Below are positions 52,677-62,022 of a stretch of 64,000 nucleotides of DNA, in pieces. The first letter of the stretch is position 1. Every line of letters starts with the position of its first letter. The stretch covers positions 1-64,000 of the forward strand of contig NZ_JAHBZJ010000010.1 in the NCBI RefSeq assembly GCF_019635455.1, written 5' to 3'. Source of the DNA: Sphingomonas sp. (lineage in GTDB: Bacteria; Pseudomonadota; Alphaproteobacteria; Sphingomonadales; Sphingomonadaceae). A program made the translations under genes and the position numbers. The notes under the pieces are model-generated. The model did no database searches. It was not told the origin of the DNA and saw nothing but the letters and a program-made list of their open reading frames with translations.

Positions 52677-53384
52677 TCAGAGCACCGGCGGGATCGGCAC
52701 GCGATCGATCGCGGCGGCGAGTTGTTCGAGCCACAGATCGGGTCCGTCCTCGACGATGGTCGAGGCGCTTTCGATCACGAATCCGCCGCGTGCGATTTCC
52801 GCATCGCCAATGGGAAACACGGTCTTTGGCAAATGTTCCTGGACCAGCGGCAGATCATTTGGATTGAGCCGCAGCATCGCTGATTCGGCACTGTCGGCGA
52901 GCATGTCGGTCGCCGCGTCGATCCGCGCGGCGAGGATGTCGGGGGCGACCCCGGCCTCCCCGATCATCTGCGTCACCAGGTGCAGCACCGTCTGGCGCAG
53001 ATGGGCGGCCATGCGATCGCGATCGAAATGCGCGCCGCCGGACAGCGACTGGCTGACCTGTTCCAGCAGTGCCGCCTGCTGCTGCGCGACGGCCTCCACC
53101 TCGGCGCGGCCGGCGGCCAGCCCCTCGGCATAGCCGGCCGCGCGCGCGGCGGCGACGGGATCGACGAATTCCTTTGCCGGATGTTCGGCATTGGGATCGA
53201 ACGGATCCCATCCCTCGGTCGACCGGTGGCCCGGTTCGGCCGGGTTAAAATGGCGCGGCCGGGGCGCCGGATCGCGTGGGCGGATGTCGCGCGCGGCGAA
53301 GTCCTCCGGCGGCGCAAAGGCGCGCTGCAAGGCTTCGGCGATCCCGGCGCTGCGGGCGGCAAGGCCTGGCACGAAATCAGACAT
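52677..53384 (-). CDS. fliH: Flagellar export regulator FliH
   Basis: 235-residue stalk protein that binds FliI and links it to FliN and FlhA. A disordered N-terminal part (with PRDPAPRPRHFNPAE) leads to an Ala-rich helix with AxxxA spacing (VAAARAAGYAEGLAAGRAEV) and the C-terminal VNPxD-like domain (LRLNPNDLPLVQEHLP). It overlaps fliG by 8 bases. Confidence 0.88.
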   Translation of the reverse strand: MSDFVPGLAARSAGIAEALQRAFAPPEDFAARDIRPRDPAPRPRHFNPAEPGHRSTEGWDPFDPNAEHPAKEFVDPVAAARAAGYAEGLAAGRAEVEAVAQQQAALLEQVSQSLSGGAHFDRDRMAAHLRQTVLHLVTQMIGEAGVAPDILAARIDAATDMLADSAESAMLRLNPNDLPLVQEHLPKTVFPIGDAEIARGGFVIESASTIVEDGPDLWLEQLAAAIDRVPIPPVL

Positions 53385-54384
53385 AATCGTCGTCCCCGCT
53401 GCCCGGCATGGTGATCGTTCCGTCCTTCACCAGCTGGCGGGCGATCGCGATCATCACCTTCTGCGCTTCCAGCACTTCGGCCATCTTCATCGGACCGCGT
53501 GCTTCCATCTCGTCGCGGATCGTATCGGCGGCGCGGCTGGACATGCACGAGAGGAACCGGTCGCGATTCGCCTCGTCCGTCCCCTTCAGGCTGCGCACCA
53601 GCACATCGCTTTCGATGTTGCGGAGCAACGTCCCCATATTCTTGTCGTCGAGTTCGAGCAGATTGTCGAAGACGAACATCGCCTCCTCGATCGCGCGCGC
53701 GACCTCTCGGTCGAGCTTCGCGAGCTTCGGCATCACCTTTTGCTCGGTGATCTTGCGCGCGGAGGACATGATCTTCGCGGCCTCACGCGTGCCGCCCATC
53801 TGAACCCCCGCGATCCGCTTGGGCTGGCTGGCGTGCCGCTCGATCAACTGGCGCAGCGTCGCCACCGCGTCCGGGGTCACCGGGCCAAGCTTCGCGACCC
53901 GGCGCAGCACCTGGGGCTGAACCGCCTCGGGCAGCATTTCCAGCACCTGCGCCGCGACGGTGGAATCGAGATGCGCGAGCATCACGGCCGCGATCTGGGG
54001 GTGCTCGTCCTCCAGCATCGCGGCGATTTCGGTCGCTTCCATCCAGGCCAGGCCGGCGATCGATTCGTCGGGCGTGGGCGGCAGGATACGGGCGAGGACG
54101 TTGCCGGCCCGATCGGGACCCAGCGCCTTCGTCACCACCGATTCGAGTTTCGGGCGCGGATCGAACTGGATCGAGCTGCGCTCCTGCGCGCGCCCGGTGA
54201 AATCGTCGAGCACCTGCGCCATTTCGAACTCGCTGACATCGGCGACGTTCATCATCGCGCTCCCCAGCTGGCGGACTTCCTCCGGATCCAGCTTCTGAAG
54301 GATCGCCGCCGCCTCTTCGTCGCCGACGATCATCATCAGCACCGCGGCCCGTTCGACACCGGTAAAGTTGCGGGGGGCGTTCAC
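53377..54384 (-). CDS. fliG: Flagellar motor switch protein FliG
   Basis: 335-residue C-ring protein that couples stator movement to rotation. It has the N-terminal domain that packs on FliF (GVERAAVLMMIVGDEEAAAI), the middle-domain EHPQ motif (EDEHPQIAAVMLAHLDS) and the C-terminal torque helix region with MFVFDNLLELDDKNMGTLLR. Full length. Confidence 0.96.
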   Translation of the reverse strand: MNAPRNFTGVERAAVLMMIVGDEEAAAILQKLDPEEVRQLGSAMMNVADVSEFEMAQVLDDFTGRAQERSSIQFDPRPKLESVVTKALGPDRAGNVLARILPPTPDESIAGLAWMEATEIAAMLEDEHPQIAAVMLAHLDSTVAAQVLEMLPEAVQPQVLRRVAKLGPVTPDAVATLRQLIERHASQPKRIAGVQMGGTREAAKIMSSARKITEQKVMPKLAKLDREVARAIEEAMFVFDNLLELDDKNMGTLLRNIESDVLVRSLKGTDEANRDRFLSCMSSRAADTIRDEMEARGPMKMAEVLEAQKVMIAIARQLVKDGTITMPGSGDDDYV

Positions 54385-54385
54385 C

Positions 54386-56050
54386 TCAATGGCCCTCCGT
54401 CTTGATCATGTCGCGCACCGCCAGGGCGGCGCGCGCCGGATTTTCGCGGGTGAAATCGCGGACCAGCCCGACCCGGTCGCCCAACGAGACCCCACCGCCG
54501 GCCAGCATCGCGGCGCTCATCGGCTGGGGAATGCCCGCGCCATCGGCGGCACCCATCGGCAGGGCCGGCTTGGCGACATCCTCGCGCCGCTTGAGCAGCG
54601 CCTTGGCGAGCGGACGAACCCCGAGCAGCAGGACCAGCAGCGCGATCAGCACCGCCGTGACGTTGCGGGCGACCATCGCGAACCAGCCGCTTTCATAGAA
54701 GGGGGTCGCGTCCTCGGCATCCTGCGAGGTGGTGAATTTGCGGCTGACCACGGTGACCTGATCCTGGCGCGTGGCGTTGAAGCCGACCGCCGCCTTCACC
54801 AGATCGTCGATCTGCTTGATCTCGACCTGGCCGCGCGGCTTGCCCGGCTCCTCGCGCAGCAGGACCGCGACCGACAACCGCTTGATCTCGCCCGGCGCAG
54901 CGCGGGTGACGGAAATCTCCTTGCCGGTGTCATAGGTGCGGGCAAAGCTGTCGCTCTGCTTCATCCCCGGTGCGGCTGCCGGCGCACCCGGCTGGCCCGG
55001 AGCGGTCGCGGTGGCCGCGCCGGCGGCAGGCGTCTCCGCCTTGGCCGGCGGCGGCGGCACGTTCGACAGCGCGCCGGGAATACCGCCGGGCGCGGCCGAT
55101 CCGTCGCGCGGCGATCCGGTCCAGCTGCCCTGTTCGGCACGCATCACCGCGCCCTGCTTGTCATAGCTTTCGCGCGTCGCCTGGCTCTCGTCCAGATCCA
55201 CCTCGGCCTGAACCTCGGCGGTGAAATTCCCCGCCCCAAGCAGCGGCGTGAGCAGTTGAACCAGCTGCTGGCGATATTTGTCCTCGACCCGGCGCTGGAA
55301 ATCGATCCGGGCGTCGCCGGCCGACCCTTCGGTCCCCGACTTGCTGAGCAGCGCGCCCATCTGATCGACGATCGTGACCGCTTCCGGCTTCATCCCCGGC
55401 ACCGACGAGGCGACGAGGTTGACGATCGAGCGGACCTGCGCGTCGGCAAGGGTGCGGCCCGGCTGGAGCTTGACGATGACCGAGGCCGACGGTTCGGCCT
55501 TGTCGCGCACGAACACGCTGGCTTCGGGCGTGGCGAGATGCACGCGCGCCTCCGCGACGGTGTCGATTTCCGCAATCGAGCGCGCAAGTTCGGTCTCGCG
55601 CGCCTGGCGCAGCCTTTCCCCCTCGACCGCGCGGCTGACGCCCATCGGCAACTGGTCGAGCAGCGCATAGCCGCCGGGTGCCGCCTTGGGCAGGTCCTGC
55701 CCGGCGAGCAGCATCCGCGCCTTGTGATAATCATCCTCGTTGACGGTGATCGAACCGGCATTGTCGATGCGGTTGGCGATGCTGGCGGCGTCGAGCGCCT
55801 GCGCCACCGCCGCCTTGTCCGATTCCGGCAGGTTCGCGAACAACACCCGCTGCGGCGGGGTCGCGAAGCTCATCCACGCCAGCGCGGCGGCGCCGATCAG
55901 GCCGAACATCAGGACCATCGGCAGGCTGCGCTTGACGGCGGGCTGGGCGAGCAGCGACCCCATCTGCTTCACCGGATTGGCGAAGCCGGCGGTGGCCGGG
56001 GTGGCGAGTGCCTCGGTCGAGGCGGGCGCGGTGGCGATTGCGTTTTCCAT
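54386..56050 (-). CDS. fliF: Flagellar MS-ring protein FliF
   Basis: 554-residue inner-membrane ring protein with an N-terminal transmembrane helix, ring-building motifs (LFANLPESDKAAVAQALDAA; LLDQLPMGVSRAVEGERLRQ), a low-complexity Pro/Ala/Gly segment (about 320-375) and a second transmembrane helix near the C-terminus (VTAVLIALLVLLLG). The FliG-binding tail follows. One base separates it from fliG. Confidence 0.96.
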   Translation of the reverse strand: MENAIATAPASTEALATPATAGFANPVKQMGSLLAQPAVKRSLPMVLMFGLIGAAALAWMSFATPPQRVLFANLPESDKAAVAQALDAASIANRIDNAGSITVNEDDYHKARMLLAGQDLPKAAPGGYALLDQLPMGVSRAVEGERLRQARETELARSIAEIDTVAEARVHLATPEASVFVRDKAEPSASVIVKLQPGRTLADAQVRSIVNLVASSVPGMKPEAVTIVDQMGALLSKSGTEGSAGDARIDFQRRVEDKYRQQLVQLLTPLLGAGNFTAEVQAEVDLDESQATRESYDKQGAVMRAEQGSWTGSPRDGSAAPGGIPGALSNVPPPPAKAETPAAGAATATAPGQPGAPAAAPGMKQSDSFARTYDTGKEISVTRAAPGEIKRLSVAVLLREEPGKPRGQVEIKQIDDLVKAAVGFNATRQDQVTVVSRKFTTSQDAEDATPFYESGWFAMVARNVTAVLIALLVLLLGVRPLAKALLKRREDVAKPALPMGAADGAGIPQPMSAAMLAGGGVSLGDRVGLVRDFTRENPARAALAVRDMIKTEGH

Positions 56051-56055
56051 ATGCG

Positions 56056-56424
56056 TCAGACCGGCATGCTCATGATGTCACGATAGGCGGTCAGGAGCTT
56101 GTTCCTGACCTGAAGCGTCGCTTCGAACCCGACCGACGCCTGCTGGCGGGCGAGCATCACCTTGGCGATGTCCACCGTCTCGCCGCGTTCATATGCGGCG
56201 GACAGGTCGCTGGCCTGGTTCTGCGCGCCATTGACCTGCTTGAGCGCGGTCTGGAGCGTGTCGGCAAAGCTGGACGCCCCCGCCGGCTGCTGCGTCTGGA
56301 CCGGGGAGGCCCCGCCCCCGCTGGTGGCGCGCTGAAGCGCTTCGTTGCGTTCGAGGATCTGGGCGCGCAGCTGCATGACGCGGTCGATCCCGCCAGCGCC
56401 GCCGATGCCGCTGACGCCGCTCAT
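56056..56424 (-). CDS. fliE: Flagellar hook-basal body protein FliE
   Basis: 122-residue protein linking the MS ring to the rod. The conserved C-terminal half is clear: SFADTLQTALKQVNGAQNQA, ERGETVDIAKVMLARQQASV and FEATLQVRNKLLTAYRDIM. ATG overlaps the stop of the upstream regulator gene by 4 bases, so the regulator and structural operon are coupled. Confidence 0.92.
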   Translation of the reverse strand: MSGVSGIGGAGGIDRVMQLRAQILERNEALQRATSGGGASPVQTQQPAGASSFADTLQTALKQVNGAQNQASDLSAAYERGETVDIAKVMLARQQASVGFEATLQVRNKLLTAYRDIMSMPV

Positions 56425-57665
56425 GCCCGGGCGCTCCGGATGATGTCCTCACCCTGTTCGCGCGCCTTGGCAAGGCGATAGCGCAGGGTGCGTTCGGAAA
56501 TGCCGAGCCGCCGGGCGGTTTCGATCCGGCTGCCGCCACAGGCCGCCAGCGTCTCGCGGATGGCCGCGAACTCGCTGAGCTGGACGATGTTGCTGAGCGT
56601 TCCCTCGGCCTGGACCGCGATTTCGGCGGGACGGTCGAAAATCAGATGATCGGGGGTGATTTCGTCCCCGGGGCAGAGCAGCAGCGCGCGCTGGATCACA
56701 TTCTCAAGCTCGCGGACATTGCCCGGCCAGTCGTGCGACTGGAGCACCGACAGCGCCTCCTGGCTGACCCAGGGCAGGCGGCCGCGCGGACCCGCGTGGC
56801 GCAGCACCATCGCCGAGGCGAGCGCGGCGACGTCGCCGGGACGTTCCGCCAGCGCCTTGGTCGTCAGCGGAAAGACCGACAGCCGATAGTAAAGGTCGGC
56901 GCGGAACCGGCCTTCCGCCACCTCGGTCTGGAGATCGCGGTTGGCGCAGGCGATGACGCGGACGTCGATCTTTTCCGGGCTGGTCGCGCCGATCGGCACC
57001 ACTTCCCGTTCCTGCAACGCGCGGAGCAGCTTGGCCTGAAGCGCGAGTGGCATTTCGGCGACTTCGTCGAGCAGCAGCGTCCCGCCATTGGCGGCGCGGA
57101 AAAAGCCCTCGCCGGCAGCGTTGGCGCCGGTGAACGCGCCCTTCTGATGCCCGAACAACAGCGCTTCCAGCATGGTTTCGGGCAGGGCCGCACAGTTGAC
57201 CGCGATGAACGGACCGTCGCGACGCGCGCTGCCCATATGGATCGCCTTGGCCAGCACTTCCTTGCCGGTGCCGGTCGGGCCGTTGACCAGCACGGTGATG
57301 TCGGCGGCGGCGACCCGCTCGGCGAGCGCGTAGAGCGCCAGGCTTTCGGGATCGGAGGCAACCGGCGCATGGGCGCCGCGCAGCATCGCGCTGGCGAACC
57401 CCGCCGCGACCGCCGCATCATCGGGTCCGAAGGTGAGCCGCGCGGGATTGCCGTCATGAAACGGGATCGCCGCAACCGGCCCTTCGCCCAGCACCAGCGT
57501 GCGGGCCGATACCGGCGGCGCCTCACCATCGACGATCATGAACAGATCGCCCGGCATCGGCTTCACCTTGTCGGCGGCGCCGATCGTGAATCCCTGCGCC
57601 CGGAGCGTGGAAACCAGCGCGTAATTCTGGCGAAGCACTGCGGCTGACGGAAAGATCGTCTGCAT
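56421..57665 (-). CDS. Sigma-54-dependent flagellar transcription activator (FlbD/FleQ-like)
   Basis: 414-residue bacterial enhancer-binding protein. An N-terminal region of about 95 residues without a canonical receiver (no Asp-Asp pocket or phospho-Asp motif) precedes the AAA+ domain with Walker A GPTGTGKE (129-136), the sigma-54-contacting GAFTGA (176-181), LLDEVAEM and the arginine-finger region; a Fis-type HTH closes it (GGSRIETARRLGISERTLRY). Start at 57665 follows AGGGGG. Leading the fliE-fliS run, it is the likely master activator of the class II/III flagellar genes, probably resembling FlbD of Caulobacter. Confidence 0.92.
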   Translation of the reverse strand: MQTIFPSAAVLRQNYALVSTLRAQGFTIGAADKVKPMPGDLFMIVDGEAPPVSARTLVLGEGPVAAIPFHDGNPARLTFGPDDAAVAAGFASAMLRGAHAPVASDPESLALYALAERVAAADITVLVNGPTGTGKEVLAKAIHMGSARRDGPFIAVNCAALPETMLEALLFGHQKGAFTGANAAGEGFFRAANGGTLLLDEVAEMPLALQAKLLRALQEREVVPIGATSPEKIDVRVIACANRDLQTEVAEGRFRADLYYRLSVFPLTTKALAERPGDVAALASAMVLRHAGPRGRLPWVSQEALSVLQSHDWPGNVRELENVIQRALLLCPGDEITPDHLIFDRPAEIAVQAEGTLSNIVQLSEFAAIRETLAACGGSRIETARRLGISERTLRYRLAKAREQGEDIIRSARA

Positions 57666-57703
57666 TGAAACCCCCTGTTGAGCCTCAAATGCGCGATCGT
57701 TGG

Positions 57704-57743
57704 TAAACGACCGGTAAATTTGCCGGCAAAAATCAGCCGATCC
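57704..57743 (+). promoter_or_regulatory. Candidate sigma-28 promoter region for flagellin
   Basis: Two imperfect matches to TAAA-N15-GCCGATAA overlap here: TAAA 57704 with GCCGGCAA 57722-57729 (spacer 14) and TAAA 57715 with GCCGATCC 57736-57743 (spacer 17). Either would give a 5' leader of roughly 160-175 bases before the fliC ATG at 57904. fliA encoding sigma-28 is in this window, making such a promoter expected; the assignment remains weak. Confidence 0.3.
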
Positions 57744-57903
57744 GGCTCCAGATTGCCGCGCGCGCCCTCGTATACGCGCGAGGGGCGGTCGATTTTTTTG
57801 CTTAATGCGCCGGTCGCGCTGCCGTTCACCCCATTGGCGGCTCGAGCTCTCTCGCATTTTCAGGGGGGGAACGCGGGGACGCCAGACCGAACGGAGACAA
57901 GAC

Positions 57904-59184
57904 ATGACTGTTATCGGAACGAACATCGCGAGCCTCCGCGCCGCGAACGCGTCGAAGATGGCGTCCCAGTCGCTGCAGACCGCCATGGAGCGTCTGTCGA
58001 CCGGCAAGCGCATCAACAGCGCGAAGGACGATGCCGCCGGCCTCGCGATTGCGAGCCGCATGACCAGCCAGATCAAGTCGATGACCGTTGCGATCCGCAA
58101 CGCGAACGACGGCATCTCGCTCGCCCAGACCGCCGAAGGCGCGCTGAGCGAGGTGACCAACATGCTTCAGCGCATGAAGGAACTGGCGACCCAGGCGTCG
58201 TCGGGTACCTATTCGGACGACGACCGCAAGAACATGCAGACCGAAGTCACCGAACTTTCGGCGCAGGTCGATGACATCCTGCGCAACACGAAGTTCAACA
58301 AGGTCCAGCTCTTTGCGAGCGACGCCGACATCACCAAGTCGATCCAGGTCGGCAGCAGCTCGGGCCAGACGGTCGATCTGAAGATCACCAAGCTCGACCT
58401 GTCGTCGATCACCGGCAAGACGATCGCGGCCCCGGTCGAAGCGAGCACGGGAACCGACGGCACCGACGGTACCGATGGCACGACCGACCCGACCTATTCG
58501 TTGCAGACGATCGCGTCGGGTGACGACCGCATCGGCACCGAATATACGGTGACGCAGGACGACGTCGACAACAACGCGTCCTTCGCGATCGCGGCGGGCC
58601 GTGAGGTCCAGCTGAAGGCCGGCGACAAGATCTGGGATGCCAGCGCCAACTCGGGTGCCGGCGGTCTCAAGACGCTCGCCAGCGGCGACTCCGAACTGAC
58701 CGGTCTCTACACCGTGACGCAGGACGACGTCGACAACAGCGCCGAGATCAGCGCGTTCGACAGCCCGGCTGCCGGCGACGTGATCAAGCTCGTCGAAGGC
58801 GACAAGGTGTGGGTTGCGTCCGACACCGGCACCGACACGGGTACGGATACCGGCACCGACACGGGTGGCGCAGCCGCGACCGGCCTCCAGATCACGTCGC
58901 GGACGCTGGCTTCCGCCGCGCTCGACACGATCGAAACCGCGCTGGACTCCGTCGCGACGACGCGCGCCAGCCTGGGTGCGGCGCAGAGCCGGCTTGAATC
59001 GGTGGTCAACAACCTGACCACCAACACGACCAACCTGACCGAAGCGCGCAGCCGCATCGAAGACGCCGACTATTCGTCGGAGACTGCGGCGCTCGCCAAG
59101 GCGCAGATCCTGAGCCAGGCATCGACCGCGATGCTGGCGCAGGCCAACCAGTCGCAGCAGAACGTACTGACGCTGCTTCGCTAA
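57904..59184 (+). CDS. fliC: Flagellin with duplicated variable-region module
   Basis: Filament subunit of 426 residues. The conserved N-terminal D0/D1 region (about 1-160: [37 protein letters not shown]) and C-terminal D1/D0 region (about 345-426: [20 protein letters not shown], ending in QNVLTLLR) are intact. Between them, two related modules of about 50 residues (200-247 and 255-306) are flanked by Thr-Gly-Asp low-complexity linkers ([10 protein letters not shown] near 181 and [14 protein letters not shown] near 308). Start at ATG 57904 after CGGAGACAAGAC. It is divergent from the activator gene and followed by an intrinsic terminator. Confidence 0.96.
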   Translation: MTVIGTNIASLRAANASKMASQSLQTAMERLSTGKRINSAKDDAAGLAIASRMTSQIKSMTVAIRNANDGISLAQTAEGALSEVTNMLQRMKELATQASSGTYSDDDRKNMQTEVTELSAQVDDILRNTKFNKVQLFASDADITKSIQVGSSSGQTVDLKITKLDLSSITGKTIAAPVEASTGTDGTDGTDGTTDPTYSLQTIASGDDRIGTEYTVTQDDVDNNASFAIAAGREVQLKAGDKIWDASANSGAGGLKTLASGDSELTGLYTVTQDDVDNSAEISAFDSPAAGDVIKLVEGDKVWVASDTGTDTGTDTGTDTGGAAATGLQITSRTLASAALDTIETALDSVATTRASLGAAQSRLESVVNNLTTNTTNLTEARSRIEDADYSSETAALAKAQILSQASTAMLAQANQSQQNVLTLLR

Positions 59185-59263
59185 GCGTGTGCCGGTCGGG
59201 GTGTCACCCCCCTGACAGGCACCACGGCCGGTCACCCTTCCCTGTTGGAAGGGCATGCGAGGA

Positions 59264-59300
59264 AGCCCCGGTGGTCGAAAGACCGCCGGGGCTTTTCCTT
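59264..59300 (+). terminator. Intrinsic terminator after fliC
   Basis: AGCCCCGG and CCGGGGCT pair, extended inwards by GGTC/GACC around a GAAA tetraloop, followed by TTTTCCTTTT. A strong rho-independent terminator about 80 bases after the flagellin stop, on the plus strand. Confidence 0.92.
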
Positions 59301-59345
59301 TTCCCGCGCGCGGTGCCGGCCCGCTCCCGCCTTTGATCTGGCGCG

Positions 59346-60734
59346 TTACTTCCCCGGCCGGCCGCCCGGCGTCCATTCCGGCCGGAAGTCGCCATCGGCG
59401 AGCCAGCGCGCCGGACCGATCAGCGACTGAATCGCGCGGGTCATGAACGGGATGTCGAGATTGGCGATCGTATCGCGGGGCGAATGATAGGTTGGGGTGA
59501 CCGCCCAGCCGGAGATCGTGTGCGCCACCACCCCGCGCAGCGCGAGCGAATAATTGTCCGACCGTTCGAAGAAGTTCTGATCCGGATAGGGATCCTTCGC
59601 GATCAACGCGCCGCGCGCGACCAGCGCGGGGCCAAGCGTCGAGCGTTCGAACCCGGTCATCATCATCGTCCCCGCCGGCAATTTCGGATCCTGTGCGCCG
59701 ATCATCTCGATCGAGATATTGGCGACGATGTCCGCCAGCGGCACCGGCGGGCTGGCGGTGAACGCACGCGAGCCGAACCCGCCCGCCTCTTCGCTGCCGA
59801 ACGCGGCGAACAGGATGCCGCGACGATGCGGCCCGCCCGTGGCAAGCGCGTGCGCCAGTTCGAGTACGGCGGCGGTGCCGGACGCGTCGTCATTGGCGCC
59901 CGGCATCACCGTCCCATCGGGCCGGACGCCGAGATGGTCGAGATGCGCGGACAGCAGGATGACGCCCGCGCGCGGATCGGTTCCGGGAAGATAGCCGATC
60001 GCATTCGTCGTCTCGACCTCCTCCGGGACCAGCCCCGCCAGGGTCAGCACCACCGGCGTTCCCGCAGCGGCGCGGCGCGCGCGATCGAATGCGGCGGCGG
60101 GCAGCACCACCACCGACACCCCCTCGGGCGCCGCCTCACCCGCAAGATAGGACTCGATCCGGGGTCGCCTGCCGAGCCGGTCCCACAGCGCCTTCGTCTC
60201 GTCACTCTCACGCAGAACCAGCAGGCGAATCCCCTTGGTGTGCGCCGCCCGCAGTGCCGTCATCGCCGAGAGTTTGCCGCCACCCGCGAACACGACCTCA
60301 CCCGCCGGCATCGCCGCCGCGTCATCCCCGGCATAAAATATGGCGCGTCCCTCGACCCGCGCCGCACCGCCGAGCAGGAGCGTGGCACCGGCAAGCGCCT
60401 TTCCGCCAAGCGTCAGTTCGGGTGCGCCGTCCAGGCGAGGGCGGATCACCTTCACCTTTTGCAGGAAGCCCGCGGCACCCGGTGCCGGGCGAAGACCGAA
60501 CCCCTGAAAGCGCGCGGCGACATAGGCGGCGGCGATCGCTTCGTCCCGGGTCATGCTGCCGCGCCCCCGAAGCTCGGGGCCGGCCAGGAAATTGACATGC
60601 GCGGCGATCCATTCGGGCTTCACGGTCCACTCGCGCGCCGGCGCGGCGGCGGTCGCCGGTACAGTCGCGCTCTGGGCGAGTGCGACCGGGGCGAGAGCGG
60701 CAAGGAGAAGGGCAAGCGCGAGCGGGGTCTTCAT
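59346..60734 (-). CDS. Secreted M28-family zinc metallopeptidase
   Basis: 462-residue exported aminopeptidase-like protein. Signal peptide MKTPLALALLLAALAPVALA (cleavage at ALA-Q), a PA-type insert (about 100-220), then the M28 zinc core: SAHLDHLG (zinc His and catalytic Asp), GANDDASG (bridging Asp), GSEEAGGFGS (catalytic Glu), and later zinc ligands in ISIEMIG and TPTYHSPRDT. Start at 60734, seven bases after AAAGGAAC. It lies within the flagellar cluster but has no known motility role. Confidence 0.93.
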   Translation of the reverse strand: MKTPLALALLLAALAPVALAQSATVPATAAAPAREWTVKPEWIAAHVNFLAGPELRGRGSMTRDEAIAAAYVAARFQGFGLRPAPGAAGFLQKVKVIRPRLDGAPELTLGGKALAGATLLLGGAARVEGRAIFYAGDDAAAMPAGEVVFAGGGKLSAMTALRAAHTKGIRLLVLRESDETKALWDRLGRRPRIESYLAGEAAPEGVSVVVLPAAAFDRARRAAAGTPVVLTLAGLVPEEVETTNAIGYLPGTDPRAGVILLSAHLDHLGVRPDGTVMPGANDDASGTAAVLELAHALATGGPHRRGILFAAFGSEEAGGFGSRAFTASPPVPLADIVANISIEMIGAQDPKLPAGTMMMTGFERSTLGPALVARGALIAKDPYPDQNFFERSDNYSLALRGVVAHTISGWAVTPTYHSPRDTIANLDIPFMTRAIQSLIGPARWLADGDFRPEWTPGGRPGK

Positions 60735-60783
60735 GTGGACGTTCCTTTCGTTCGGCGCGACCCTAGCCGAGCGCGTCCGCAAC

Positions 60784-61137
60784 TCAATCCTCCGGCCGGG
60801 TCCAGATCCATCCGCCGATCACCGCCGCCGCGCCGATGGTCACCAGCGGCCATGGCATCGGCGTCAATGCCAGGGTTACCGCGATGCTGACCGCGAAGGC
60901 GATGCTCGCCGCGACCTTGCCCGCACGGCTGATCGCGCCGCCGTTGCGCCAGCGCAGGATATGCGGGCCGAAGCGGGGGTGGTCGAGCAGGCGCCGCTCA
61001 AGCCGGGGTGAACTGCGCGCAAAGCAATAGGCGGCCATGATGACGAACACCGTGGTCGGCATCACCGGCAACAGCGCCCCGATCACCGCCAGCGCGAGGC
61101 AGAGAAAACCGGCGGCGAGGAAGAGTGAACGGCGCAC
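60784..61137 (-). CDS. DUF454 (YbaN-like) membrane protein
   Basis: 117-residue inner-membrane protein with three or four hydrophobic helices. The family pattern is plain: LGxxGxxLPxxPTTxF-like AVIGALLPVMPTTVFVIMAA, then CFARSSPRLERRLLDHPRFG. Function unknown. It is situated between fliA and the M28 peptidase gene, transcribed in the same direction as both; co-transcription is possible. Confidence 0.88.
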   Translation of the reverse strand: MRRSLFLAAGFLCLALAVIGALLPVMPTTVFVIMAAYCFARSSPRLERRLLDHPRFGPHILRWRNGGAISRAGKVAASIAFAVSIAVTLALTPMPWPLVTIGAAAVIGGWIWTRPED

Positions 61138-61278
61138 CAGTGCCGCCTACCATGTCCGCGCGGACGCCGCGCGCTGAAAACCGGTCCGGAAACGAAGAAG
61201 GGACGGAGACGGCCCCCCGGCACGCCCCCGTCCCTGCCCCCTGCCGAACGGACACCCCCCGGCATCCGTCCGGGCTTT

Positions 61279-62022
61279 CTATCCCAGCCGGCGCATCAGA
61301 TTCTTCTTGAGCCGGTCGTGCGCGCTCTTCTTGATCTGGCACACGCGCGCGGCACCGACGCCGAGCACCTGGCCGATCTCTTCGAGGTTGAGTTCCTCGA
61401 CATAATAGAGCTGGATGACGAGCTGTTCCTTTTCCGGCAGTTCGGCGATCGAGGCGATCAGCGCCTCGCGCTGGTCGGCATCGGCGAGCTGATCGAAGGG
61501 CGATGGCTCGTCGGACATGAACCAGGGGCCTTCGTCCGAATAGACGTCGTCGATCGAATCGAAGCGGACCGCCTCGGCGCTTGCATAGTCGCTGCGCAGC
61601 TTATCGACGGTGATGCCCAGTTTCGATGCGACCGCCGCTTCGTCGGGACGGCTGCCCCGCGCGTCGGTCAGCGCCGCGACGGCATCATTATAGGCGCGCC
61701 GCCGCTTCATCGCGCCGCGGGTCAGCGTCGCCTGTCGCCGCAATTCATCGATCATCGCACCGCGCACGCGCGTCACCAGATACTGGTCGAAACTGACCAG
61801 GCCGCGATCCTCGAAACTGGCCGCCGCCTCGACCAGCGCGACCAGGCCGATCTGCACCAGATCCTCGACATCGACGATGCTGCTCATCGAACCATGGATG
61901 TGCCAGGCCAGCCGCCGCACGAGCGGCATGTGCCGGGCGACCAGCGCGTTCATGTCGCGCCGGGTATCGCCGCTGCGGCCATAGGTGAGCGCGAACTCGT
62001 TCGGTTTGGGCTGAAAGGTCAT
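61279..62022 (-). CDS. fliA: Flagellar sigma factor FliA (sigma-28)
   Basis: 247-residue FliA/WhiG-type sigma factor directing late flagellar genes such as flagellin. Region 2 begins HMPLVRRLAWHIHGSMSSIV and includes DLVQIGLVALVEAAASFEDR; the FDQYLVTRVRGAMIDELRRQ stretch is typical of FliA; region 4 has EKEQLVIQLYYVEELNLEEI then a helix-turn-helix (GVGAARVCQIKKSAHDRLK). Start overlaps the flhA stop by 4 bases. Its presence supports sigma-28 control of fliC; no flgM is visible in the window. Confidence 0.94.
   Translation of the reverse strand: MTFQPKPNEFALTYGRSGDTRRDMNALVARHMPLVRRLAWHIHGSMSSIVDVEDLVQIGLVALVEAAASFEDRGLVSFDQYLVTRVRGAMIDELRRQATLTRGAMKRRRAYNDAVAALTDARGSRPDEAAVASKLGITVDKLRSDYASAEAVRFDSIDDVYSDEGPWFMSDEPSPFDQLADADQREALIASIAELPEKEQLVIQLYYVEELNLEEIGQVLGVGAARVCQIKKSAHDRLKKNLMRRLG

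Noticed and set aside
57826..59376. 516-codon minus frame opposite flagellin
   Set aside because: It is the reverse complement of fliC, crosses the fliC terminator and has no ribosome site or domain.
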